Origin: Histomonas meleagridis
Taxonomy: Eukaryota > Parabasalia > Tritrichomonadida > Dientamoebidae
Direction of reading: 5' to 3'
Assembly (NCBI GenBank): GCA_020186115.1
Contig: WSYJ01000186.1
Location: 558,001 to 622,000 of the forward strand
DNA: 64,000 bases
Shown here: positions 38,840 to 48,016 of the stretch, piece by piece
Layout: each line of letters opens with the position of its first letter
Numbering within the stretch: position 1 is the first letter of the stretch
Program-made: the position numbers and the translations under genes
Notes under the pieces: model-generated
The model's database searches: none
Seen by the model: the letters and a program-made list of their open reading frames with translations, nothing else
Told to the model about the DNA's origin: nothing

Positions 38840-41800
38840 TTATTCAATATCTTCCATTACAAGGTTTTGCTCTACAAAATTCTTCAAATTTAATGTAACG
38901 ACACCAGAAGATTGTCTATCCATATCTTTGTAAATACCAATTAACACATCAGCATGTTCAAAGAATCGATCTCTTAACGATACGCTGATGATTTGTGCTG
39001 TTGACGCCATTTCTCTTAACGCAATCGAAGCTGATTTCAGGTTTAACTTATCCAAAGAAGCGTCAGGCTCATCCATTAATATGAATGGTGCTCCAATTTC
39101 TTTTTGCAAAGCCAAGATCAATGCCAAAGAAGCCACAGCCTTTTCTCCTCCACTTAATTGTTCCAAGTCTCTAAATCTTTTATGAGGCGGCATAGCAGTG
39201 AATTTGATTCCACCCAAATAAGGCTCTTCAGTATCATCCAATACTAAATAAGCAGTACCACCTCTACTTTCATGGCCATGTGCTCTTGTTAAATTCTTAT
39301 AAATCTTATCAATCGATTTATCGACAGCATCATAAAGTTTCATGAATGTATCACGTCGTTTTCGTTTGATCTCTTCTAATGCTTTATTGTTTTCATTAGC
39401 TTTCTTCTTATATTGATCTTGATCAGCGATCATTTTATTAAGTTCTTTCTCAACTTCAGTATATCGATCATCTGATTTAAGATCAGGTCGAATTTGATTT
39501 AATTCTGTATGAATCTCTGCAAGACGATTTTGATATTCAGATACTGCTTGATTATAAGCAGATTGTGAAACTGCGGCGCGTTTAGCCGCAGAAAGTTTCG
39601 AGAAATCAATTGTTTCAAGTTCTCTTTTATCGTTAATCTCTTGTGTAAATGATGATGGCGTATTAGTCATTTCGACTTCTTCTGTTTCATTTAAATGTGG
39701 TAATTGGATATTAGTTAATTTACATTGCTGTAAAATTGATGATAATGATTGCATTGCTGTTTCTTTCTCATGTTCAATTGCTGAATACGAATCATTAATT
39801 TGTTCAAGTTGTTCTATTAAGTCTTGATTCTTTCGTCTTCTGTTCTTGAGTTCTTGTCGATTAGATTCATCTTCTGCTATAAGTGATGTTCGTTGTTGTT
39901 TAATTTCTTCATATTCTTTTGTTAATTGTTCATATTGTTCATTTAATGAGGATAATGAGTTTTGTGTTTCTTCAAGTTGTGCTTCAAGTTCATCTTTTCT
40001 TGTTAATAGTAAATCAATGGATGATTGTGGATCACGTTTCTCTTCTAATGCAATAAAGTTTTCGATTTGTGATAATCGACTTTGTAATTGAAGTCTTTTC
40101 GCATAACGCTCTTCAAAATTTTGAAGTCTCGTAACTTCGAATTCACGTATATCTTGTACACCTGTTCTGAGACAAAAATCTCTAAATATTGACTTGTCAA
40201 TTTCTGCTTGTTTCAAGTCCATATTTTGGACATATTCATTTTTGATATTTAATTTCGTTTGTGCAGTTTTAATCTTTGATTGTGTTGATGTAATTTGTCT
40301 TTGTGTATTTCTTAAATTAACTTCAAGTATTTTGATTCTTTCTTCAAGATCTTTCTTTCGCATTTCAATGTGTTTTTGTTGTGGTTCAAGTGATAAAAGT
40401 TGTTCTTCATCATTTTCAATTTCATTTCTTCGCTTTTCAATCTGATCACCTAAAGTCGCTAAGTTTCTTTCTAATTGTGCAATATCATTTTCAAGTGATT
40501 CTGTTGAGATATTTTCGAAATGTGGTTCTTCTTTTGTTTTACCACCAGTCAAAACACCACTTGGATCGACAATTGAACCATCCAAAGTTACTGTTTGAAT
40601 GTTTTCTCTAAATGCTAATTCTCGAGCTTTTGTTAAGTTATCACATAAAGCAATAGACCCACAAACATAATCTACTGCAGGTTTATACATTTTATCAAAG
40701 CGCATTACTGCACTCAGCATTTTAACGCTTGACTTTAAATGGATTTTAGGTTGAGCAAGAGAATTTAAAGGTAAAAATAATGCTTGTCCAGCCCCTTGTT
40801 CTTTAAGATAATCAATGCATTTAATTGCGACTTCTTTATCACGAACAATAATTGAATCCGCATGTCCTCCTGCACCTGCAAACACTGCCATATTATAATT
40901 TTGATGTGCAGGTTTACATAAGTCAAAGAATCGGCCATAAACACCTTTAAATAATCGTTGCATTGATTGAATTGCTTTTTTAAGCTTTTCTTTTCTTTTA
41001 TTAGTTCCTTTCGATCGACGAATTTCTTCTAATTTCTTTTGTTGATCTCTCATCCTTTGCATCATTTTATTTTGACTTTCTACATCAACTGAATCTTCAT
41101 GTTGTTTCATTGATAAACCTGTTCGAACATTTTGTATTTCTTTTTTAATTTGCGCTAATCTCGATTGAGTTTTCTTTAATTCTTCTTTTGTCGAATTGAT
41201 CGAATCTTGAATCTTTCGACATGATGCTTCTTCACTATCCTTTTGTGAAATAATATCATCTAATTCGCGTTGTGCCGCATTTCGTTCTTGAACAGCTGCT
41301 CTTAAGTCATTTGTTACATCACTAAACTGTTGTGATGCTCTTTCTCGAAGTGAATTATATTCATCTATTTCTTTTTCAAGCTTTTCAACAACTGGAAGTT
41401 CAGACATTTGTTGGATAATTTGTTCTCTTTCGTTTCTCATTTCATTTAAATTGTTTTCGCGTTCTGTAAGAGCATTAGAATTGGATTCGATTTTGTTCTT
41501 TGTAGATTCGAGTCTTTCAGATATAACTGTAAACTTTTCATTCTCACGAAGTCGATTTGCACGAACATTACGAAGTTGTTGCTCAATTTCTTGATAACGT
41601 GAATCAACATTAAGATATTCATCATGTGTTTTGTTGGCTTCGTTTTCCATTCGACGAAGTTTAGCACTTGCATTCTCAACTTTAGTAGTCATCTCCAATT
41701 TTTGCGCATAATGTGCATCATTCTCTTCTTCAGCTTTCGCAACACGATTTTTGCCATGATAAAGCTGGAAAAGTGCCATTTCGATTTGGAGTTTTTCTTC

Positions 41801-42433
41801 TTCAGATGCAAGTGATCTGTATTTAGCAGCTTCTTCTTTTCGAGCTGAAATATGTCTTTTTTCTGAAAGTGCAGCTCGACGTCTTTTATCAAGAAGACTT
41901 ACAGCTTCATGTGATGATTCTGTATCTAATTTAAGTCGATCATAATCATCAGCATATTGAGCTGAACCACTCATTTCTTCGAATAATTGTGTTAACTCTA
42001 ATGGGGTCTTCCTTGCAACAACATCAACATCAGCTTGTTTAACAAAAGCTAAAGGAACAATTTGAAATTCACGTATAGCTTTGATGTAGTTAGCTTCTTC
42101 AACTTCTTGGTCATTTATAAAATGTTTGCTTTCTTTGGATTTGAAATATTGACGTTCGAATATTTGATGCATTACATCTCCTTTTTCTTTGATTTCAAAG
42201 AATACTTTAACAGAACAACTTTCAATCTCTTCTTCTCCTTGATGAATATAGTTTGTGCTTCTTGGTGATGCGTCTAAATATAGAACAAAAGCAAGCGCAT
42301 CCAAAACATTTGATTTTCCTGCGCCATTAGGACCGACAATCCCTGAAAAATTATCAAATGGTCCAACAATAAATTCTCCGTTGAATGATTTGAAATCGCG
42401 TACTATTAAATGATGGAGAGAAATGTTGATCAT
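38840..42433 (-). CDS. SMC1: SMC1, cohesin ATPase subunit
   Basis: 1,197 residues from the ATG at 42433; the frame extends 22 codons further up, but this start gives the family's N terminus MINISLHHLIVRDFKSF. Walker A GPNGAGKS (34-41), two long coiled coils (about 170-490 and 680-1010) around a hinge (about 510-670), signature LSGGEK (1093-1098) and Walker B with D-loop FILMDEPDASLD (to 1128). KTPLELTQLFEEMSGSAQYADDYD is close to SMC1 and unlike SMC2-4. With SMC3 and a kleisin it forms the ring that holds sister chromatids. Stop is TAAA. Confidence 0.93.
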   Translation of the reverse strand: MINISLHHLIVRDFKSFNGEFIVGPFDNFSGIVGPNGAGKSNVLDALAFVLYLDASPRSTNYIHQGEEEIESCSVKVFFEIKEKGDVMHQIFERQYFKSKESKHFINDQEVEEANYIKAIREFQIVPLAFVKQADVDVVARKTPLELTQLFEEMSGSAQYADDYDRLKLDTESSHEAVSLLDKRRRAALSEKRHISARKEEAAKYRSLASEEEKLQIEMALFQLYHGKNRVAKAEEENDAHYAQKLEMTTKVENASAKLRRMENEANKTHDEYLNVDSRYQEIEQQLRNVRANRLRENEKFTVISERLESTKNKIESNSNALTERENNLNEMRNEREQIIQQMSELPVVEKLEKEIDEYNSLRERASQQFSDVTNDLRAAVQERNAAQRELDDIISQKDSEEASCRKIQDSINSTKEELKKTQSRLAQIKKEIQNVRTGLSMKQHEDSVDVESQNKMMQRMRDQQKKLEEIRRSKGTNKRKEKLKKAIQSMQRLFKGVYGRFFDLCKPAHQNYNMAVFAGAGGHADSIIVRDKEVAIKCIDYLKEQGAGQALFLPLNSLAQPKIHLKSSVKMLSAVMRFDKMYKPAVDYVCGSIALCDNLTKARELAFRENIQTVTLDGSIVDPSGVLTGGKTKEEPHFENISTESLENDIAQLERNLATLGDQIEKRRNEIENDEEQLLSLEPQQKHIEMRKKDLEERIKILEVNLRNTQRQITSTQSKIKTAQTKLNIKNEYVQNMDLKQAEIDKSIFRDFCLRTGVQDIREFEVTRLQNFEERYAKRLQLQSRLSQIENFIALEEKRDPQSSIDLLLTRKDELEAQLEETQNSLSSLNEQYEQLTKEYEEIKQQRTSLIAEDESNRQELKNRRRKNQDLIEQLEQINDSYSAIEHEKETAMQSLSSILQQCKLTNIQLPHLNETEEVEMTNTPSSFTQEINDKRELETIDFSKLSAAKRAAVSQSAYNQAVSEYQNRLAEIHTELNQIRPDLKSDDRYTEVEKELNKMIADQDQYKKKANENNKALEEIKRKRRDTFMKLYDAVDKSIDKIYKNLTRAHGHESRGGTAYLVLDDTEEPYLGGIKFTAMPPHKRFRDLEQLSGGEKAVASLALILALQKEIGAPFILMDEPDASLDKLNLKSASIALREMASTAQIISVSLRDRFFEHADVLIGIYKDMDRQSSGVVTLNLKNFVEQNLVMEDIE

Positions 42434-42499
42434 TATTTTTGCGAATGCTTTTGGCGGGCATCTTGTGTTGTGGTACAAGGTTTGACAAACTTTGTTCAA

Positions 42500-42907
42500 A
42501 TATGAATTTTTTGCATTTAAATTTCTTGATATAAAACTAAAGATTTAAAGAATAAAAATTCCCAAAGTTTTGAAGGTTTTATGTTTATTAAAAATATTTT
42601 CTTATTTAATGAATTTAGTTTGAATGTAATGCTCAAATTTCCCGCGCATTAATAATGTACGTTTATATTTATCAAAACTGTGAGGAACGTTTATTTTCCC
42701 AAAAAAGCTGTAACATCTCCAAAAGTCAGAAGCGTTTGAGGTTACCGGGAAATGAATGCTGTTTGATCGTCTTCACATGGAAACCTTGTCAAATTGTTTG
42801 AACGATTTCGAGCGAAAACAGTATCCGAGCTGTTGAAAATTCAAAAGGAAATTGAATGAATACGGTTAACCACATCCAAAAAAACTCGTTTGTCCGCTAT
42901 TTCTTTG
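42500..42907. other. Divergent intergenic region between SMC1 and the LRR gene
   Basis: Promoter space for two diverging genes. The minus strand has GCATTCG 14-20 nt before the SMC1 ATG; no other site stands out. Confidence 0.4.
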
Positions 42908-44068
42908 ATGGCTTCCCTTGTTTCATTTACTTGGAGACATTGCATTCCACTTATAGTTGTATTTTGTGTATTGTCACTTCAAGGTTTTGATGAATCAACT
43001 CAAACATTTACACTCACTAACAAATATGATACTTCTTATGAAACTTATATAAACAAAACTATTCATGTTATTGTTGCTGATGGAGTAGATGTAGTTTTCG
43101 GACATGCTTTTGAAGGTTCACCTAATTTAATTTCTGCAAAAATTGGTAATTCTGTAATTGAAATAAATAATTATGCATTCAACAGATGTCCAAAATTAGA
43201 GACAGTTGAAATTGGTGAAAAGGTTGAATTAATTGGCTGGTATGCTTTTAGTCAATGTAATTTAAAAGAACTTGAAATTCCAGGTTCAGTTAAAGAAATT
43301 GATTCGTCAGCATTTTTATTATGTGAGAATCTAATTAATGTTAATATTCTTGGTGAAAGTCTACAAACACTTGGTAGTTCATCATTTTCAGGTTGTTATG
43401 CATTGGAAAAGATCACAATTCCAAAATCAATTGTTACTATTAAATCCTCAGCCTTTTTTGCATGCAAAAATTTAATAACTATCAGTCTTGGTAATAATCT
43501 TGAATTGATTGGGTCGAATGCTTTTCAAGGATGTGTGAAATTAGAAGGTTTTCCACTACCAAATTCTCTTGAAGAAATTGGAAGCAGTGCATTTGAGCAA
43601 TGTTATAAATTCACTAATATCACTATTCCATATAAAATCTTAACAATTCCAAGTGGAACATTTAGTTTTTGCACTGGCTTAAAAACAATTATAATTGAAG
43701 GAAATGTAAAAGAAATTGGAGATGAAGCATTTGCACATTGCGAAAATCTTAATTGCATTTACTTTTATGGATTAAATGAGCCAAAATTTGGAAAAGATGT
43801 TTTTGATGGTGTTCTTGTACAAGCAATTTTCTCTCCATACGATTATAAAAATGAATCATTTGGTGGTTTGGGTATAAGAAGAAATACAACAATTGAAGAA
43901 TGTATGGGTGCTGAATGGGAAGATCCGGAAAAAACAGAAAATATTATCATTATTGTTGTGGTGGTTGTAGTTGTCGTGGTAATCATTGGTGTGATTATCG
44001 GCGTCTGTATTTGTTGCAGGCGTAAGAATAAAAAAGTTTCCAATAAGGTAAATGAACCAGAACCATGA
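42908..44068 (+). CDS. BspA-like leucine-rich-repeat surface protein, single-pass membrane
   Basis: 386 residues from the ATG at 42908; the frame is open a little further but only through a TTG. A signal peptide (about 1-26) is followed by TpLRR/BspA repeats of ~23 residues (pattern I-x-x-x-AF-x-x-C-x-x-L-x-x-I-x-I-P), about 60-300, a short linker, a strongly hydrophobic span near 346-372 (a run of Ile/Val) and a basic cytosolic tail CICCRRKNKK. In trichomonads such proteins sit at the surface and are linked to contact with host cells, bacteria or extracellular matrix; the ligand of this one is unknown. Stop is TGAAATAAA. Confidence 0.92.
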   Translation: MASLVSFTWRHCIPLIVVFCVLSLQGFDESTQTFTLTNKYDTSYETYINKTIHVIVADGVDVVFGHAFEGSPNLISAKIGNSVIEINNYAFNRCPKLETVEIGEKVELIGWYAFSQCNLKELEIPGSVKEIDSSAFLLCENLINVNILGESLQTLGSSSFSGCYALEKITIPKSIVTIKSSAFFACKNLITISLGNNLELIGSNAFQGCVKLEGFPLPNSLEEIGSSAFEQCYKFTNITIPYKILTIPSGTFSFCTGLKTIIIEGNVKEIGDEAFAHCENLNCIYFYGLNEPKFGKDVFDGVLVQAIFSPYDYKNESFGGLGIRRNTTIEECMGAEWEDPEKTENIIIIVVVVVVVVVIIGVIIGVCICCRRKNKKVSNKVNEPEP

Positions 44069-44346
44069 AATAAAATAAAACAATAAATTATTAATAATTT
44101 TTTTTAATGATAATTGGTTATATATAGTATAACTAAATATAAAATATTTATTAGTTACATAAGTAGTATATTTACTTAAAATTATTAAACATATTAAGAG
44201 AAATGTAAATTATTTCAAAAGTTATTAAAAAGAAAAAACACAAAACTAAAAGCATTTACATTAAGAATTTCATTATATATATTTATATTAATTACATATG
44301 CTCAATGAATTTATCTTCTCTGAAATCATATGCAAAAGAACCTTCT

Positions 44347-44541
44347 TCAATATTTGAAATAGATATTCATGTTGTGAATGTATTGTAGTTTGGTTATTAT
44401 CATTTTGTTGTTAATTTCTTCTTTTTTATTTTTAATTCGAATCAATAATATAATAAGTAATGAAATTATAATAACAATAACAACGATAATACATACAATT
44501 ATTATGAGAATTGTTGGTTCATTATTATCATTTGTTTGCAA
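44347..44541 (-). pseudogene. Membrane-anchor tail of a surface protein
   Basis: A hydrophobic span of ~27 residues (IIIVCIIVVIVIIISLLIIL) followed by a basic KNKKEE tail, the ending of BspA-like proteins. No repeats are attached. A BspA-like repeat fragment on the same strand lies 0.95 kb upstream (45482-45790), so both may be parts of one broken gene. Confidence 0.5.
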
Positions 44542-44929
44542 TCCATTGCTATAAATAAATGAGAAGAAATTTTAATAATAATTATAATATGTCGAATAAA
44601 TGATAACTGTGTAAACATAATAAATATATTTTGTTTCAATATAAATATATGATGAATGTAATTGTTCATAGATATGAAAAAGATTTCGTTAATTCATTTT
44701 GAAATGATTTAGTGAAGCATAGAATATATTCAATTATTAAAAACACAAAATTCTCGATCTTGAATATCATTCTCCTCAGCCATATCAAAATTATGCTGAT
44801 TATACTGGAATTCAATGTTTGCAAGTTGCAATGCAATATCTCAGTATTCAAGTCGATCCAACATATTCTTAGATCAAATGAAACAAAATGGATTGATCCA
44901 AATGCAAGATTATGAATTCAAGGAGTAAC

Positions 44930-45365
44930 AACGGATTGCAAAATTTTCATTTATCTTTATGATTCAGCAAGTATCCAACAAAAAACACAAAGAGCACAAA
45001 CAAATACATCAAAGCTGGAAGCAAAACCACCAGCTGCCCAAGAACAAGAAATTGATGAATCAAAATTGACACCATTTCATCATGCAAAGCTTGCTATACA
45101 AAGAAGACAATCAAGCGCAAGTAATCTGTTACATCACCAGTAGCTGCACATAAACCAACACCACCTGCCAAACCTCAAGTAGGTGAGATAAACCTCTCTC
45201 TATTCCAGCGTGCCAAGATTGCAGCACAAAGGGGTCAACAAGCACCAGCTCCAGCATCAGCTGTAGCAAACCAACACCTGCACCTATCCAACTGCTATAG
45301 AAGAAATTGATGAATCAAAATTGACACCATTCCAACGTGCTAAACTTGCAGTACATTGCAATTCC
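44930..45365 (+). pseudogene. Remnant of a repeat protein with an LTPFQRAKLA motif
   Basis: Three copies of a motif of the form EIDESKLTPFQRAKLAVQ (about 45047, 45185 with a diverged version, 45303) are separated by Ala/Pro/Gln-rich linkers. Frameshifts and stops interrupt it. I do not know the family. GC is higher than around it, partly from the Pro/Ala linkers. Confidence 0.45.
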
Positions 45366-45481
45366 ACCTTATAAATGGAATTAATGTTATAAATGGTTCT
45401 TTTCTATACATTAGATTTTGAAAATGTATTACTTCGACTGAATGTATGCGATACTAAATTGCATTTACCTAAGAAAATGTA

Positions 45482-45790
45482 TTAATGCGAATTAATGTAT
45501 GTGATGCTAAAAATGAAATCATTGAAATTAGACTGTAATTTCCTTCTGGTGCTTGTACTGTTTGTATTGACAGCGAATGTAGTGCTTTCATATGTTGAAT
45601 ATGTTTTAACTGTTGTAACATTAAAAAATGGTCCAATTGGACTCTCCATAAGAATAAATACATTCAAGTGCATAACAATTACCAAATGCTGAATCTCCAA
45701 TATCTCTTATTCCATTTCCAAGCGTTAATATTCTTAAATTAAAACATAATGAAAATGCTGAACAAAGATTAATTCGGTTTCAAGACGATT
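45482..45790 (-). pseudogene. BspA-like LRR fragment
   Basis: About 1.5 repeats can be read (NLRILTLGNGIRDIGDSAFG then NCYALECIYSYGE), followed after a frameshift by the linker SPIGPFFNVTTVKTY typical of the segment after the last repeat. It ends before any membrane span. Confidence 0.6.
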
Positions 45791-46001
45791 TTTGCATAAT
45801 TTTTGCATAAGCAATATCAACATATTTATTATAGTTCATGATAAAAGTAATGCATGACTTTTTTCAAAGTGTTAAAACAAGAATTCAAATAAACACCATT
45901 TTTAAGAAAACAGAAGCCTGTAAAAATCACAGGTTGTTTGTGTGAAATGAAAAAACGTTAGTTATAGACGTTTATTATTTTTATTTTTTAACATACATTA
46001 A

Positions 46002-46505
46002 ATGAGCACAAACAATTCTTCGCGCTCTTCCACCCCAACTCCTGTAAAAAGGAAAGAAACAAAAGCTTGGTATGAAGCTCCATTAATGATACTGAAAAAC
46101 AGAAGTGTCATAAAATTTTTGTTCATCATCACATGTATTAATGTTATAGCTTTATTGGGTACTTTTATTTCAGACAAAGTTGTAGGCTATGATGAAGAAA
46201 ATCCAAAATGTGTAAATAGAGGTAAGCACACTAATTCAACCAATGATATCATTCTTGATGCTTATCTAAATAAGAGTCTCGAAACAGACTTCAATGAATT
46301 TCGCGATTCATTGAATATCACAGAAAACAAAATTAAAAGAGTATTATTCAAGAAATGTAGCATCTGTGTGAAAGAAAATAAGTTTGTTCTTTGCTACATT
46401 CCCTACTCACAAACAAGATTAATATACATATTATATATTTCTCTATTTGTTTCGATTGCATTGTTGTTGATTTCATTTCTTCTCCCAAAGAACAAAACTG
46501 ATTAA
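46002..46505 (+). CDS. Small two-pass membrane protein, family unknown (paralogue 1)
   Basis: 167 residues. A Ser/Thr/Pro start (NNSSRSSTPTPVKRK) precedes a hydrophobic span at about 38-58, a ~75-residue charged loop with Cys residues, and a second span at about 139-160 with a short basic tail. Orientation is probably N- and C-termini in the cytosol. The next gene has the same plan and a similar start. I know no family for it. Stop is TAAA. Confidence 0.7.
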   Translation: MSTNNSSRSSTPTPVKRKETKAWYEAPLMILKNRSVIKFLFIITCINVIALLGTFISDKVVGYDEENPKCVNRGKHTNSTNDIILDAYLNKSLETDFNEFRDSLNITENKIKRVLFKKCSICVKENKFVLCYIPYSQTRLIYILYISLFVSIALLLISFLLPKNKTD

Positions 46506-46605
46506 ATAATAAACGTTTTTCTATTTTTGGCGCGCTTTTTACCTACTTTTTCAATGCAAAATGGACGTTGAATAGAAATTTCAATTAACTAACATCCAGG
46601 TATTG

Positions 46606-47193
46606 ATGAGTTCCTCTTCTCGTTCTTCTACACCAACACCATCTAAAACACCAACCTTTAGCAAAAAAGTTTACGAAATATGGGGCGGTGCAAGGCTTCT
46701 TGAAAAAGCAATTGTCTTTAGAATCTTCCAAATAATATCCATTTTATTAGCAATTGTTCTGATTAGTAACTTGCTTCCAAATTCACCAGCTCAAATACAA
46801 TTGATGAAGATGGCTGATGAACCTAAAAAATGTAAAGATGCTCTTTTGAATTTTGACGGCAAAGATTGCATTAAGCTTAATATTGAACCTTCGGAAGTTA
46901 ACTATGATGATAAAAAAGCAATTATAGCAATTTACAAACAAAATAAGAATATTGAAAACTACTTAGATTTTTTAAAGTTACTCAATGAAAATCAAACAAA
47001 GATGGCGAAAGATGTTATATTTCTATACTGTGATGTTTATGTGAACGATGATGGAAATTTGGTTTCATCATATAAACCAATTTCAACAAAATCTTTTTCG
47101 ATCATTGTTTTTATCTTGCTTGTTATTTCTGTCAGTTTCACGTTATTGTCTTATTTCATACGCAAGGATGCTGCTCAAGAAAAAGCCAAATAA
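46606..47193 (+). CDS. Small two-pass membrane protein, family unknown (paralogue 2)
   Basis: 195 residues from the ATG at 46606. Same plan as its upstream neighbour: SSSSRSSTPTPSKTPT start, span at about 40-60, charged loop of ~100 residues with several Cys, second span at about 163-185, basic end. The pair points to a tandem duplication, now strongly diverged. ACTAACATCCAG just before the start (46588-46599) looks like a trichomonad 3' splice motif, so the real start may lie in an upstream exon. Stop is TAAA. Confidence 0.7.
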   Translation: MSSSSRSSTPTPSKTPTFSKKVYEIWGGARLLEKAIVFRIFQIISILLAIVLISNLLPNSPAQIQLMKMADEPKKCKDALLNFDGKDCIKLNIEPSEVNYDDKKAIIAIYKQNKNIENYLDFLKLLNENQTKMAKDVIFLYCDVYVNDDGNLVSSYKPISTKSFSIIVFILLVISVSFTLLSYFIRKDAAQEKAK

Positions 47194-47391
47194 AACATAA
47201 TTTTTCGTTTACATCATTTTTTTTTACCACAGAATTAACTCATATAAACATTTTTTTTCCTGCATATGAGTATCACATCTTCTGTACATGTGTGTACTGT
47301 TGTTTCATTTATATAGATAAAATTCAAACATAATTTTCTATGAATGTATGTATCATACACACTATTCTTATTAAATGTTTCATCCTTCGAA

Positions 47392-47547
47392 ATGTCATCA
47401 TCAAAAAATAAGGCTAAGAATGAAACACAATTAAAAGAAATAATGAATTATTCAGGTTGTTTTATTGTTCCTCTCAACATAGAGTTTTCTTTACCTTATC
47501 TATCACTTCGTGTTTTATACCTAATTTTGGCAATATATTATCTATGA
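47392..47547 (+). pseudogene. Possible third, decayed member of the pair or chance ORF
   Basis: 51 codons from the ATG at 47392 with a polar start (SSSKNKAKNETQ) and a hydrophobic end. Too short to be a paralogue and possibly random. Confidence 0.2.
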
Positions 47548-48016
47548 AGGTCGAATTTTAGTTTTTTTATCATGGAAAAAAAAATAGTTTTGGTATACTT
47601 TTTCTGTGTATTTTTGTCAAAAAATATTGAGATAATTGAAAGATATGGGATATCGTACATATTGAAAAAAATTTCAGCAAAAAAACGACATTTTGATCGT
47701 CGTGGCAACGATATGTCAAATTGATAAAAAATATTATGCCATGGATCGAATTCAAAAAGTGAAACATCAAACTAAAATTATTTAAATAAATATAGATTTT
47801 CGAATCAATATTTTTTAAAATATAATAAACAATTAGAATTGTTTTTATGATTATAAAATATTAAATGAATATTATTTCTATCTTATAAAAAAAAATATTA
47901 TGAATTCAAATTTTTTTCAACATCATTATATCTGTCACGTACGATAAAAATGTTTTTTCTCAATTTTGCATATCGTTAAATGACGATCGTGTTGGCACGG
48001 TTATAAACTCAATCAG
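47548..48016. other. AT-rich intergenic stretch before the BEACH gene
   Basis: No gene family recognised on either strand. TCAATC lies 3 nt before the next ATG. Confidence 0.4.

Noticed and set aside
47570-47770. Minus-strand 66-codon frame before the BEACH gene
   Set aside because: No family features; composition of random AT-rich DNA.
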